Shown: piece by piece, positions 50,302 to 59,588 of the stretch
How positions within the stretch are numbered: the stretch's first letter is position 1
How the letters are laid out: every line of letters starts with the position of its first letter
NCBI RefSeq assembly: GCF_019679435.2
Contig: NZ_CP139781.1
Coordinates: 2,976,001-3,040,000 of the forward strand
Direction of reading: 5' to 3'
Length of the DNA: 64,000 nt
Source of the DNA: Actomonas aquatica
GTDB taxonomy: Bacteria; Verrucomicrobiota; Verrucomicrobiia; Opitutales; Opitutaceae
Made by a program: the position numbers and the translations under genes
Notes under the pieces: generated by a model
Seen by the model: the letters and a program-made list of their open reading frames with translations, nothing else
Databases searched by the model: none
Told to the model about the DNA's origin: nothing

Positions 50302-51117
50302 ATGAAAATCATCCGCTACCGAGACTCCCAAAACACCATCCAATACGGCTGCCATCAGGATGATGGTTCCGTCTTCCGCGCTGAGGGCGATCCCTACACC
50401 GGAATCACCGTCACCACCGAGACGGCCGACATCGCCAAACTCCTCGCCCCCATTGAGCCCACGCAGATCCTCTGCATCGGCCTCAACTACAAGCACCACG
50501 CCGCCGAGTCCGGCATGGCCGCCCCGGAGCGTCCCGTTCTCTTCGTCAAGGGCATCAACACCCTGCAACACCCCGGCGATCCGATCGAGATTCCGACTCA
50601 CCTCGCCAGCCACGAAGTCGACTACGAATGCGAACTCGCCGTCGTCATCGGCAAACCCTGCAAGAACGTCAGCCGCGAGGAGGCCTTGTCCTATGTAGCT
50701 GGATACACCTGCGCCAACGACGTCTCCGCCCGCGATCATCAGATCAAACTCGGCGGCGGCCAGTGGTGCCGCGGCAAGTTCTTCGACACCTTCGCCCCCC
50801 TCGGCCCGTGGCTCGTCACCACCGACGAGATCACCAATCCGAACAACCTGAAGATCGCCACCATCCTCAACGGCGAGCGCGTCCAGGATTGGAACACCAA
50901 CGACATGATCTTCGATGTCGCCACCATCATCTCCTATCTCAGCGGCAGCACCACGCTCGTGCCCGGCACGGTCATCATGACCGGCACGCCCCACGGCGTC
51001 GGCATGGCCGCCAAGCCCTCCCCGCGCTGGCTCCGCCCGGGCGACAAGGTGGCCATCGAGATCGAGGGCATCGGCACTCTGCACAACCCGGTTGCCTACG
51101 AATCGGTCAAGGCCTGA
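50302..51117 (+). CDS. fumarylacetoacetate hydrolase (FAH) family protein
   Basis: A 271-residue FAH-superfamily protein. CIGLNYKHHAAESG starts the core, and the metal-binding acidic residues are in VDYECELAVVIGKP (E-x-E). YTCANDVSARDHQ with Asp and GTVIMTGTPHGVGMA complete the family pattern. Members hydrolyse or decarboxylate 2,4-diketo acids; one branch acts on 2,4-diketo-3-deoxy-L-fuconate. With an amidohydrolase (lactonase-like) and an SDR directly upstream, three of the steps of an oxidative sugar-acid route are present, although no dehydratase gene is. ATG 50302 is 56 bp after the DSD1 gene. Confidence 0.9.
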   Translation: MKIIRYRDSQNTIQYGCHQDDGSVFRAEGDPYTGITVTTETADIAKLLAPIEPTQILCIGLNYKHHAAESGMAAPERPVLFVKGINTLQHPGDPIEIPTHLASHEVDYECELAVVIGKPCKNVSREEALSYVAGYTCANDVSARDHQIKLGGGQWCRGKFFDTFAPLGPWLVTTDEITNPNNLKIATILNGERVQDWNTNDMIFDVATIISYLSGSTTLVPGTVIMTGTPHGVGMAAKPSPRWLRPGDKVAIEIEGIGTLHNPVAYESVKA

Positions 51118-51136
51118 GCCCTGTCGCGTCTAACCC

Positions 51137-52546
51137 ATGTCCTCCGGCGCGCCTCCTGCTTCGCCTCTTGATGCCGAGTTGCTGGCCGAGCTCCGCCAAC
51201 TCGTCCCCTCCGATGCGCTGCTCACCGCGCCCGAGGACCTGATTCCCTACGCCTTCGACGGCACCGCCGCCCACCGCGCACGGCCGGCCGCCGTCGTCAT
51301 CCCCACCGATCGCGATCAACTCATCGCGGTCGTCCGCGCCGCCTTGCGCCGTGAGGTGCCCATCGTCACCCGCGGCAACGGCACCGGCCTCAGCGCCGGC
51401 AGCCTGCCCTCCACCGGCTCGCTCGTGGTCTGCCTCAACCGTCTCGACCGCATCCTCGAGCTCGATCCGGCCAACCTCACCATGATGGTGGAACCCGGCG
51501 TGGTCACCCAGACCATCAGCTCCGCCGCCGAGGCCGCCGACCTGTTTTATCCGCCCGATCCGGGCTCCATGAAAATCAGCACCATCGGCGGCAACGTGGC
51601 GGAGAACTCCGGCGGACTGCGCGGACTCAAATACGGCGTCACCCGCGACTACGTCATGGGCCTCGAAGTCATTCTCGCCGATGGCTCCGTCTGCTGGCTG
51701 GGCGGCAAATGCGTGAAAGACGTCGCCGGTTTCTCCCTCCGCGACCTCTTCATCGGCAGCGAGGGCACCCTCGGGGTCATCACCAAGATCCTGCTCAAGC
51801 TCGTGCCCAAACCCGCCGCTCGCCGCACACTGCTCGCCACCTTCGCCAGCATGGAAGACGCGGCGTCCGCGGTCTCCGGCATCATCGCCGCCAAGGTCGT
51901 GCCCTGCACTCTCGAGTTTCTCGACCAGAAAACCATTCGTTGCGTCGAGGATTTCGCTCACGTCGGCCTGCCTGTATCCGCCGGGGCCCTACTGCTGATC
52001 GAAGCCGACGGCAACCCGGCCGCCGTCGATGCCGAGATTGCCGTCGTCGAAGCCACCTGCCGCGCTCACCACGCGACCGACATTCGGGCCGCCGCCGATG
52101 CTGCCGAAGCGACGCGCCTCGCCACCGCCCGCCGCAGCGCGTTCTCGGCACTCGCCCGGATGCGCCCCACCACGATTCTCGAAGACGTCACTGTGCCGCG
52201 CAGCGAACTCGCCCGCATGGTGCGCTTCATCGAAACCGTTGCGACCAAACACGACCTGCAGATCGCCACCTTCGGCCACTTCGGCGACGGCAACCTGCAC
52301 CCCACCTTTTTGACCGACGAACGCGACGAAGCTGAGATGGTCCGTGTGCACACCGCCATGCAGGAGATTGTGACCATGACCCTCGAACTCGGCGGCACCA
52401 TCACCGGCGAACACGGCGTAGGCCTAGCCAAGCGCGAGTTCCTGCCGCAGCAACTCGGCGACGCCAGCTACCAGCTGCATCGCCAGATCAAGCGCACCCT
52501 CGATCCCGCCGGTTTGTTCAACCCGGGCAAGGTCCTGGCGCCATGA
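51137..52546 (+). CDS. glcD: GlcD-like FAD-linked oxidase subunit
   Basis: A 469-residue FAD-binding oxidase. The PCMH domain includes PAAVVIPTDRDQLIAVVRAA, TRGNGTGLSAGSLPSTG and PDPGSMKISTIGGNVAENSGGLRGLKYG (in part), the usual FAD-pyrophosphate sites. The C-terminal half ends with FGHFGDGNLHPTF, GEHGVGLAKREFL and LDPAGLFNPGKVL, the standard 2-hydroxy-acid oxidase block. It oxidises glycolate, D-lactate or a related 2-hydroxy acid. The Fe-S partner overlaps by 4 bases. Substrate is inferred only at the family level. It starts 19 bp after the FAH gene, so it is in the same operon. Confidence 0.92.
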   Translation: MSSGAPPASPLDAELLAELRQLVPSDALLTAPEDLIPYAFDGTAAHRARPAAVVIPTDRDQLIAVVRAALRREVPIVTRGNGTGLSAGSLPSTGSLVVCLNRLDRILELDPANLTMMVEPGVVTQTISSAAEAADLFYPPDPGSMKISTIGGNVAENSGGLRGLKYGVTRDYVMGLEVILADGSVCWLGGKCVKDVAGFSLRDLFIGSEGTLGVITKILLKLVPKPAARRTLLATFASMEDAASAVSGIIAAKVVPCTLEFLDQKTIRCVEDFAHVGLPVSAGALLLIEADGNPAAVDAEIAVVEATCRAHHATDIRAAADAAEATRLATARRSAFSALARMRPTTILEDVTVPRSELARMVRFIETVATKHDLQIATFGHFGDGNLHPTFLTDERDEAEMVRVHTAMQEIVTMTLELGGTITGEHGVGLAKREFLPQQLGDASYQLHRQIKRTLDPAGLFNPGKVLAP

Positions 52547-53856
52547 AGACCGGCCCCGGATCCTTGGCGGAGATGGACTACTCCGTCCTGCAGCAATGCA
52601 TGCACTGCGGCATGTGTTTGCCGACCTGCCCGACCTACGAGGAGACCAAACGCGAACGCCATTCCCCGCGCGGCCGCATCGCACTCATGCGCGCCATCGC
52701 CGATGGTGAGATGGAAGTGTCCAAGGCTTTCGGCGAGGAGATGTATTATTGCCTCGGCTGCCTTGCCTGCACCACCGCCTGCCCCGCTGGCGTCGATTAT
52801 CCGCAACTCTTCGAAGCGGCCCGTGCCGAGGTGGAGGAAGCCGGCGTGCTCGAGTCCCCCAAACGCAACGCCATTCGCGCCAGCGTGCTGCGTGGACTCT
52901 TCACCCGCCCCCGCCTCCTGCGCCTCATCGGTCGCCTGCTCTGGATCTGGCAGGCCAGCGGCGGCCAGTCGCTCTTTCGTCGACTCAAACTCAACCGCCT
53001 GCTGCCCGCCAACCTGCGCCGCCTCGAGCCCCAGGCCCCGGCCATCAACCGGCAGTTTTCGCACCAACTCATCCGCCCCGTCGAACGCCCCGCTGCCCCC
53101 ACCCGCCGCCGCGTCGCGGTGCTCACCGGCTGCGTGCAGGACCTCGCCTTCAGCGACATCAACCGCGCCACCGTCGACGTGCTCCTGGCCAACGACTGCG
53201 AAGTGCACACCCCGCCGGTTCAACCCTGCTGTGGTTCGCTGCACGCGCACAACGGCGACCTCGCCACCGCGCGTGAGCTGGCTCGCCGCCAACTCGACCT
53301 GATCGATCCGGATCAGTTCGACGCCATCATTTCCAACGCCGGCGGCTGCGGCTCGCACTTGCGGCACTACGACCACCTCTTGACCGACGACGTGCGCTAC
53401 GCCGCCAAGGCCATCGCCTGGTCGGCCAAACTCCGCGACATTCACGAATACCTCGTCGAGATCAGCTTCCGCGCACCCACGGCACCAGCCGATGCGCAGA
53501 CGGTGACTTACCACGAGTCCTGCCACCTTTGCCACGGCCAGAAAGTCAGCGCGCAACCCCGCGCTATTCTCCAAGCCATTCCCGGTGTCGAACTGCGCGA
53601 ATGCGCAGAGTCCACCTGGTGCTGCGGCAGCGCCGGCATTTACAACATCACTCAACCGGAGACCTCCGCCCGCCTGCAGGAGCGCAAGCTCGGCCACCTC
53701 GCCGCCACCGGTGCCGGCACTGTCGCCACCGCCAACCCCGGTTGCCACCTCCAGATCGCCAACGGCCTCAGCGCCGGCGGTGACACGACCACCACCGTCG
53801 AACACCCCATCGTCCTCCTCGCCCGCGCCTACGCCGCAGAGCATTCTCGGCCGTAA
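52543..53856 (+). CDS. glcF: GlcF-like iron-sulfur subunit
   Basis: A 437-residue Fe-S protein. The N-terminal half has two 4Fe-4S motifs, CMHCGMCLPTCP and CLGCLACTTACP. The C-terminal half has two CCG domains, seen in CVQDLAFSDIN-QPCCGSLHAHNGD (separate blocks), and CHLCHGQKV and WCCGSAGIYN, which bind a further cluster or heterodisulfide-like site. It passes electrons from GlcD to the membrane quinone pool. A GlcE subunit is absent, so this is a two-gene oxidase, as in many D-lactate or glycolate systems. It overlaps glcD by 4 bases and is the last gene of the operon. Confidence 0.92.
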   Translation: MKTGPGSLAEMDYSVLQQCMHCGMCLPTCPTYEETKRERHSPRGRIALMRAIADGEMEVSKAFGEEMYYCLGCLACTTACPAGVDYPQLFEAARAEVEEAGVLESPKRNAIRASVLRGLFTRPRLLRLIGRLLWIWQASGGQSLFRRLKLNRLLPANLRRLEPQAPAINRQFSHQLIRPVERPAAPTRRRVAVLTGCVQDLAFSDINRATVDVLLANDCEVHTPPVQPCCGSLHAHNGDLATARELARRQLDLIDPDQFDAIISNAGGCGSHLRHYDHLLTDDVRYAAKAIAWSAKLRDIHEYLVEISFRAPTAPADAQTVTYHESCHLCHGQKVSAQPRAILQAIPGVELRECAESTWCCGSAGIYNITQPETSARLQERKLGHLAATGAGTVATANPGCHLQIANGLSAGGDTTTTVEHPIVLLARAYAAEHSRP

Positions 53857-53895
53857 ACCGTGTGACCGAGCCATCGCGGTCTTACCGCCGTTCCA

Positions 53896-55356
53896 TCAGC
53901 CCGCCGCTGAACGGTTGCGCCCCCCACCGGCCAATGCCGTAAGCCCCAACGCCATGGCCACCGTGACCACCGCCGAGACGGCCGACACCCACAGGTTCGC
54001 GACGTCCGAGTAGGCGACCGCAAAGCCGGCAAGGCTGCCGATGAAGAGCGACGCAATCAGCGCCCCCGGGCGCACCGCCAGCGGCGCAACCGCACACACC
54101 ATGCAGCCGAGCAGCGGTCCGAGGAAGATGCCGTAGAACGCGTTCATGATGTCGAACAAGGTGCCCATGTCCTCGATGAGACCGGCCACCATCGTTGCCA
54201 GCACGCCGATCACCGCACTCGTCAGCCGAGCATAGCGCAACAGGGTGCGCGGCTGCACCCGTTTCGAGAAGGGATAAAAATCACTCAGCAGCGAACCGGA
54301 GAGCGCGTTGATGCCACTGGTGATGCTGCTCATCGTCGCGGCCAGAATCGCCGCGATCACCACGCCCATGAATCCGACCGGCAACTGCGTCGCCACGAAG
54401 TAGGGAAACACTTTGTCGGCGTCCGCCGGCAGCCCGGCATCCGGATGCAGACTATACCAGGTGCCCACCGTGAGCCCCACCGCCGCGAGCATGGTGAGCA
54501 CCATCACCATCGACAGCATGCTGGCGCCAAAGGCCCGCGAGGCCGACTTCACCCCGCCCGCCGCCAGGTAACGCTGCAGCGACATCTGATCGGCCGTGAA
54601 AGTGCTCATGTTCTGCAAGGTCGCGCCAATCGCCATGCCCCACACCGTAATCGTCACCATCGGACTCAGCGACCAGTTGAGCTGCAGCAGATCCGTTTCC
54701 TGCGTGAGGTAGTGGCCGACTTCGTCCATCGTCAGCGGAACCTTCAACATCACGTAAAGAATCGTCCCCGCCAGCACCGCGATGATCAGCAGGAACTGGA
54801 TCGCATCGGTGATGATCACCCCCCGAATGCCGCCCACCACGGTGTAGGCCGTGCTCACCAACCCGATGGTCAACACCAGCGGCCAGAACCAGCGATCGTC
54901 CAATTGGCAACTCGCCATCACCACCAACACCGGCGCGTAGATCAGCGCCGACATCCAGCACAGCCGCAGCAGCACAAACAGGCCCGAGGCCACCAAGCGT
55001 GTCGGCGTGCCGAAGCGCCGCTCAATGATGTCGTAAGGGGAGCTCGACTTCGTCGCCAGATACCGGGGTAAAAACCAATAACGCAGCACCACGTAGGCGA
55101 CCGGAAAACCCACCATCGACATCAGCACCGTCGCGCCGTGCGTGATCACGATGCTGGGATAAGCCACAAAGCTAAGCGCACTGAACACCGTTGCCCCCAG
55201 ACTCAGGCCCACCAGCAGCGTGCCGAGCCAACCACCAAACCCACTCTGCGCCGTGAAGTAGTCGTTGATGTCGTCCTGCCGACCCCGGAAACGAATGCCC
55301 ACTGCCACGATGCCGGACAAATAAACGATGACGATGATGCTGTCGGTGATACTCAT
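53896..55356 (-). CDS. sodium:solute symporter (SSS family)
   Basis: A 486-residue membrane protein with about thirteen helices. It starts MSITDSIIVIVYLSGIVAVG, and FSALSFVAYPSIVITHGATVLMSMVGFPVAYV (in part) and ANNTVVGGIRGVIITDAIQFL-type segments (here AYTVVGGIRGVIITDAIQ) are standard in SSS transporters. It uses the Na+ gradient to import a solute; sialic acid, sugars, amino acids or acids are all possible. In this place it is the best candidate for uptake of the catabolic operon's substrate. Convergent with glcF (39-bp gap) and divergent from the first Gfo gene. It also fits the organism's Na+ pump nearby. Confidence 0.92.
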   Translation of the reverse strand: MSITDSIIVIVYLSGIVAVGIRFRGRQDDINDYFTAQSGFGGWLGTLLVGLSLGATVFSALSFVAYPSIVITHGATVLMSMVGFPVAYVVLRYWFLPRYLATKSSSPYDIIERRFGTPTRLVASGLFVLLRLCWMSALIYAPVLVVMASCQLDDRWFWPLVLTIGLVSTAYTVVGGIRGVIITDAIQFLLIIAVLAGTILYVMLKVPLTMDEVGHYLTQETDLLQLNWSLSPMVTITVWGMAIGATLQNMSTFTADQMSLQRYLAAGGVKSASRAFGASMLSMVMVLTMLAAVGLTVGTWYSLHPDAGLPADADKVFPYFVATQLPVGFMGVVIAAILAATMSSITSGINALSGSLLSDFYPFSKRVQPRTLLRYARLTSAVIGVLATMVAGLIEDMGTLFDIMNAFYGIFLGPLLGCMVCAVAPLAVRPGALIASLFIGSLAGFAVAYSDVANLWVSAVSAVVTVAMALGLTALAGGGRNRSAAG

Positions 55357-55496
55357 AGGCAGGAGGCGCGGCCCGTCGTTGGGCTCGGTGTCACGATTCC
55401 ACGACCGGCCGAAGGCGCAACCGGTCGAGAGTGGTCATAGCTTTTGCCCACCGGGGAAAGTTCGCCACCGGTGGCGGGTTGGCCAGAGTCGATTCC

Positions 55497-56501
55497 GTGT
55501 CATCCCGTCCCCTCAAAGTGTTGATCATCGGTTGTGGTTCCATCGGCACCCGCCACGCCCGCACCTTTCACGCCACGCAGCGCGCAGAAGTGATCGCCTG
55601 CGACAATCGTCCGGAACTTACCGCCGCCGTGGCCGAGTCCCTCGGCCTCGCCACCACCGACAACTGGGAAGCCGCGCTGACCGACGAGACGCTCACGCAC
55701 GTGCTCATCGCCACCCCCGCTCCCCTCCACGTGCGCATGGCTCAAGCCAGCCTGGCCGCGGGGAAACAGGTGCTGATCGAAAAGCCGCTCGCGCTGGACC
55801 TGACCGGCATCGACGAGCTCATCGCCACCCGTGACCGCTCCGGCTGTTTCGCCGGCGTCGCCTACGTGCAACACTTCGCGCCGGCCCTGCAGGGCGCCCG
55901 CGCCTTTCTGGCCGACCGGCCTTTCGGCCCCGTCCGCCATGTCACCGTCACCGCGGGTCAGCACTTCCCAACCTTCCGTCCCGCGTATCGGGAAATTTAT
56001 TACAACAACCACGCGCAGGGCGGCGGCGCCATCCAGGATGCCCTCACCCACTTGGCCAACGCGGTGGAGTGGATCATTGGACCCGCCACGCGCTTGTATT
56101 GCGACGCCGCCCACCAAGTGCTGGAAGGCGTGGAGGTGGAGGACACTGTCAACCTCGTCGCCCGCCACGGCGCCACCCAGGCGGTTTACGCCCTCAACCA
56201 GTTTCAGGCGCCCAACGAGATCACCTGCGACTTCCATGCGGCCGGCGGTTCCGTGCGGGTGGAACTCCACCGGCAGCGCTGGGGCGTGCTGCCGCTGGGC
56301 GCCGACGCCTGGGTCTGGCACGACGCTCCGATGGTCGACCGCGACCAGCAGTTTATCGCCCAGGCCCACGCCTTTCTCGATGCCGCTCCGGGGGACACTC
56401 AGCCGCTCTGCACCCTCGAGGAGGGCGCGCAAAGCATCCGGTTCAATCTTGCCGCCCTGCAATCCGCGCGCGAGGGGCGCGCTGTCGACCTGTCATCGTG
56501 A
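55497..56501 (+). CDS. Gfo/Idh/MocA-family oxidoreductase (1)
   Basis: A 334-residue protein, preferred start GTG 55497. The Rossmann start is VLIIGCGSIGTRHART, ATPAPLHVRMAQASLAAGKQVLIEKPLALD (in part) contains the E-K-P motif with the conserved Lys, and GGGAIQDALTHLANAVEWIIG gives the D-x-x-x-H pair of the C-terminal sheet domain. It oxidises or reduces a sugar or cyclitol hydroxyl with NAD(P). A GTG at 55431 in frame would add 22 residues and cannot be ruled out. It overlaps the next gene by the sequence GTGA and is divergent from the SSS symporter. Confidence 0.88.
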   Translation: MSSRPLKVLIIGCGSIGTRHARTFHATQRAEVIACDNRPELTAAVAESLGLATTDNWEAALTDETLTHVLIATPAPLHVRMAQASLAAGKQVLIEKPLALDLTGIDELIATRDRSGCFAGVAYVQHFAPALQGARAFLADRPFGPVRHVTVTAGQHFPTFRPAYREIYYNNHAQGGGAIQDALTHLANAVEWIIGPATRLYCDAAHQVLEGVEVEDTVNLVARHGATQAVYALNQFQAPNEITCDFHAAGGSVRVELHRQRWGVLPLGADAWVWHDAPMVDRDQQFIAQAHAFLDAAPGDTQPLCTLEEGAQSIRFNLAALQSAREGRAVDLSS

Positions 56502-57376
56502 GCCTCACCTTCAGCCCGATCTGCCTCGGCACCTCCACCTTCGGCCGCGAGATCGATCAAACCGCGGCGTTTGCCCTGATGGATCACGCCGCCGCTCGCG
56601 GTATCACGGTTTTTGATACCGCCGCACTTTACGCCGACGGTGAATCGGAGCGGATCGTGGGCGCCTGGCTCGCTTCGCGTCAGACTGCCCCCGGCGCACC
56701 CGCCATCGCCACCAAGATCTACCCACCCTACACGCCCGATGCGATCCGCTCCGCGGTCACCGCAAGCCTGGAGCGCCTGGGCCGCCCGTCGGTCGACCTG
56801 CTCTACCTCCACAAATGGGACCCGTCCGTCGAGGACACGTCCGGGTTGACCGCCCTCCACGAACTGGTGGTTGCAGGCACCGTCGGCGCGCTTGGTGCCA
56901 GCAACTTCGATGCGGCTCAACTTCAGGCCGCTTTGGCGCTGCAACACGCCCACCAGCTCACACCTTTTTCTGTCCTGCAGAACAACCACAACTTTGCCGT
57001 GCGTCACGTTGATCGGCCGTTGATCGACCTCTGCGCGCAGCACGGCATCGCGCTCGTCACCTACAGCCCCTTGGGCGCGGGTTTCCTCACCGGCAAACAC
57101 CGCCAAGGGGTCGCCGCCGGATCGCGTTTCGCCGTCTCTCCCGCGCACCAGGACATCTATTTCAACGACCGCGCGCTCGCCCGTCTCGACCAACTCGACG
57201 CCGTCGCCCAACGCCACGACGTCCCGCTCGTCCGCCTCGCCCTGGCGTGGGCACTGCACCGTCCGGGCATCACCTCCGTGTTGGTCGGCGGCCGGCATAC
57301 CGGTCACCTCGACCAAGCCTTTGCCGCCCTCGCCTTCGACGATCCCGCCGTATGGCGCGAGTTGGACTCCGTCTGA
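56498..57376 (+). CDS. aldo/keto reductase
   Basis: A 292-residue TIM-barrel AKR. GTSTFGREIDQ at the start, FDTAALYADGESE with catalytic Asp and Tyr, ATKIYPPY with the Lys, VDLLYLHKWDP (His) and GALGASNF are in the right order. The C-terminal GVAAGSRF and VGGRHTGHLDQ are the cofactor region. Start codon GTG 56498 overlaps the stop of the preceding gene in the sequence GTGA, so translation is coupled. It probably reduces a keto or aldehyde group in the same pathway as the neighbouring Gfo proteins. A longer open frame upstream is antisense-like noise inside the Gfo gene. Confidence 0.9.
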   Translation: MSLTFSPICLGTSTFGREIDQTAAFALMDHAAARGITVFDTAALYADGESERIVGAWLASRQTAPGAPAIATKIYPPYTPDAIRSAVTASLERLGRPSVDLLYLHKWDPSVEDTSGLTALHELVVAGTVGALGASNFDAAQLQAALALQHAHQLTPFSVLQNNHNFAVRHVDRPLIDLCAQHGIALVTYSPLGAGFLTGKHRQGVAAGSRFAVSPAHQDIYFNDRALARLDQLDAVAQRHDVPLVRLALAWALHRPGITSVLVGGRHTGHLDQAFAALAFDDPAVWRELDSV

Positions 57377-57398
57377 TCTCCGTCCCCACTCCGTTTCG

Positions 57399-58538
57399 AT
57401 GCACGTTGCCCTGCTCGGCCTCACTCACCCCCACGCCAGCCCGCTGCTGCGCACCCTTGAGCTGCTGCCCGAGGTGAGCCGGATATCCCTGTGGGATGCC
57501 GCCAACGATCCCGCTTCGCTCGCCGCCCTGCCGCCCAGCGCCAAGGCCACGCCGGCCACCACCAACCTCGATGCCGTGCTCGCTCAACCGGACCTGCGCG
57601 CCGTCGTGTTGTGCGAGCGCCACGACAAACTCGCCGCGCTGGCGCTGCAGGTGATCGCTGCCGGCAAACACCTGCTGGTGGAGAAGCCGGTCGGGCTGAC
57701 CGCGGCGGAAGTCGATCAGGTTGCCCAAGCCGCCGAGCGTCAGGGCGTCGCAGCCTCCGTCCTCTATGTGCGCCGCCACCATCCCTGTGTGCTCGCCGCC
57801 CGCGATCGAGTGCGCTCCGGGGTGCTTGGCGCACCGCTCTGCATCGAGTCGCGTTTTCTGACGACCCAGGTTCAGTTTCGCCGCCCGGAATCCTGGTTGT
57901 TTAAACGCGCCCAATCCGGCGGTGGCATCCTGCTGTGGTTGGGCTGCCACTGCCTCGACTTGATGCAGTATGTCGCGGGCGAGGACATCGTTGAACTCAG
58001 CGCCATGCTGACCACCCGCTCCGGGGCCGACATCGACGTCGAGGATCTCGCTGCACTCACCCTGCGCTTTCGCTCCGGCGCGATCGGCACCTTTCATGCC
58101 GGTTACACCCTCGCCTACAGCGGCGCCGGCTACGTCAACATGGCAGGCTACGATTCCTACTTTGGCTACAATGCCCGTCAGGGTCGCATCGTCTGGCCCG
58201 ATCTCGAACCGCGCCTCTACATCGAACAACCACGCCCGGCCGGCGAAAACCCGGGGCAGGAGGAAACGTTCCCCCTGCCCGCCTCAGCTGCCTACGGCGG
58301 CGCCGGCGGCGAACAGTTTTTCCGCCAGTTTTTTGCCGCCATGGAGGGTCAGGCCACCCCACCCGCTCCACTCTCCGCGGCGGTGCAGACCGCGCGTCTG
58401 GTTGAGGCGGCCCTCACCTCCTCTCAGGAAAGCCGCTTCGTGAAAATCGGTTCCACCGCCTCCGTGCCCCATATGCCGCCCTTCGCCGGGGAAGGTTACG
58501 CCCTGCGTGAGGTGCGTCGCCACCTGCGCCCGTCATGA
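57399..58538 (+). CDS. Gfo/Idh/MocA-family oxidoreductase (2)
   Basis: A 379-residue protein starting MHVALLGLTHPHASPLL. The glycine-rich loop is altered here (GLTHPHA instead of G-x-G-x-x-G), suggesting a variant cofactor site; KHLLVEKPVGLTAAEVD keeps the E-K-P motif, and GGGILLWLGCHCLDLMQYVAG keeps the D/H region. Members with this kind of N-terminus occur in sugar operons and are sometimes predicted to be non-classical. It is 22 bp after the AKR gene. Its stop TGA lies within TCATGA, sharing bases with the stop of the convergent gene (6-bp overlap). Confidence 0.84.
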   Translation: MHVALLGLTHPHASPLLRTLELLPEVSRISLWDAANDPASLAALPPSAKATPATTNLDAVLAQPDLRAVVLCERHDKLAALALQVIAAGKHLLVEKPVGLTAAEVDQVAQAAERQGVAASVLYVRRHHPCVLAARDRVRSGVLGAPLCIESRFLTTQVQFRRPESWLFKRAQSGGGILLWLGCHCLDLMQYVAGEDIVELSAMLTTRSGADIDVEDLAALTLRFRSGAIGTFHAGYTLAYSGAGYVNMAGYDSYFGYNARQGRIVWPDLEPRLYIEQPRPAGENPGQEETFPLPASAAYGGAGGEQFFRQFFAAMEGQATPPAPLSAAVQTARLVEAALTSSQESRFVKIGSTASVPHMPPFAGEGYALREVRRHLRPS

Positions 58539-59588
58539 CTTCGACGCACCGAGCTCGATCCAACGACGCTCGGCCGACGAGCTCAGGATAGCGTCACACA
58601 CCCTCACGCCCGCCTGCCCATCGAGCCATCGCCCGATGTCCGAGGGACGCCCTTCGATTGCGGCAATCATCGCCGCATTCTGATCCGCATAGGCCTGCAT
58701 ACGCACGTCGCCAAACGCGGTCTCGGCGCCCTCGTATCCAATCGCTGGTTGCGTGGAAATCGTGCGCTGCCCGTCCTCGTCCGCCACCTGCACCTCGCCC
58801 ATCGGGTCGAGATCCATCATGCCCTTGGATCCCATCAGCCGGAAGCGAAAGTCCTCCCCCGGAAACGCCGGCGCCGGCAGGGCTCGACTGGAATACAACG
58901 AGGCGATGGCGCCACCCGAAAACGCAAAGGTCGCCAGCGTGGAATCCTCCACCGTGAGCTCCGGCAAATAGCTGCGGCAAAACGCCGAGACGGTTTCCAC
59001 CTCCTCCCCGGTGAACCAGCGCAACAAGTCCACCGCATGCGGCGCGCTGTTGAAGATGTGGCCGCGACTCGCCGGATCATTCCACCAGCTCCAGTCCCCG
59101 CCAAACCCTCCCGCCTGCAGGTTGCGCGCAAAGGTCGGCATCGACACCTGCGCCATCTGCAACGCTCCCAGACGCCCTTCGCGCAACCATGCCCGCGCCG
59201 CACGATTGTTGCGTCGAAAACGCTGATGATAGCCGACCGCCAGCACCCGCTCGCATTCGGCGGCCACCCGCGCCAGGCGAACACTGTCCCCCACCGTCGT
59301 CGCCAGCGGTTTTTCCACCAACACATGCTTCCCGGCGCGCATCGCCGCTTCGGCCTCCTCGAGGTGCAGATGATGCGGCGTGGTGATGATCACGACCTCG
59401 ATGTCGGCCCGATTCACCAGCGCCGTCAGGTCAGGCTCGCACGCCACGCCACAGCGTTGAGCCAAACCTTCCGCCCGCCGCCCCAACGCGACCGCCCGCA
59501 ACTCGGCCCCCGCGGTGCGTTGCACGGCCTCGGCATGGGTGCGGCCCATGAAGCCCGATCCCAGCACCCCAAAACGCCACGTCTTCAA
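58533..59588 (-). CDS. Gfo/Idh/MocA-family oxidoreductase (3)
   Basis: A 351-residue protein starting from TTG 59588: the leader GGAGGTGGCGCG gives a rare clear ribosome-binding site, and the TTG overlaps the stop of the upstream gene as TTGA. The Rossmann loop is VLGSGFMGRTHAEA; TTPHHLHLEEAEAAMRAGKHVLVEKPLATT (in part) holds the E-K-P motif; RGHIFNSAPHAVDLLRWFTGE gives the His region. Same reaction class as the two other Gfo proteins on the opposite strand. It is the second gene of a two-gene unit with an Ldh2-type dehydrogenase. An open frame running further upstream is antisense noise. Confidence 0.88.
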   Translation of the reverse strand: MKTWRFGVLGSGFMGRTHAEAVQRTAGAELRAVALGRRAEGLAQRCGVACEPDLTALVNRADIEVVIITTPHHLHLEEAEAAMRAGKHVLVEKPLATTVGDSVRLARVAAECERVLAVGYHQRFRRNNRAARAWLREGRLGALQMAQVSMPTFARNLQAGGFGGDWSWWNDPASRGHIFNSAPHAVDLLRWFTGEEVETVSAFCRSYLPELTVEDSTLATFAFSGGAIASLYSSRALPAPAFPGEDFRFRLMGSKGMMDLDPMGEVQVADEDGQRTISTQPAIGYEGAETAFGDVRMQAYADQNAAMIAAIEGRPSDIGRWLDGQAGVRVCDAILSSSAERRWIELGASKS

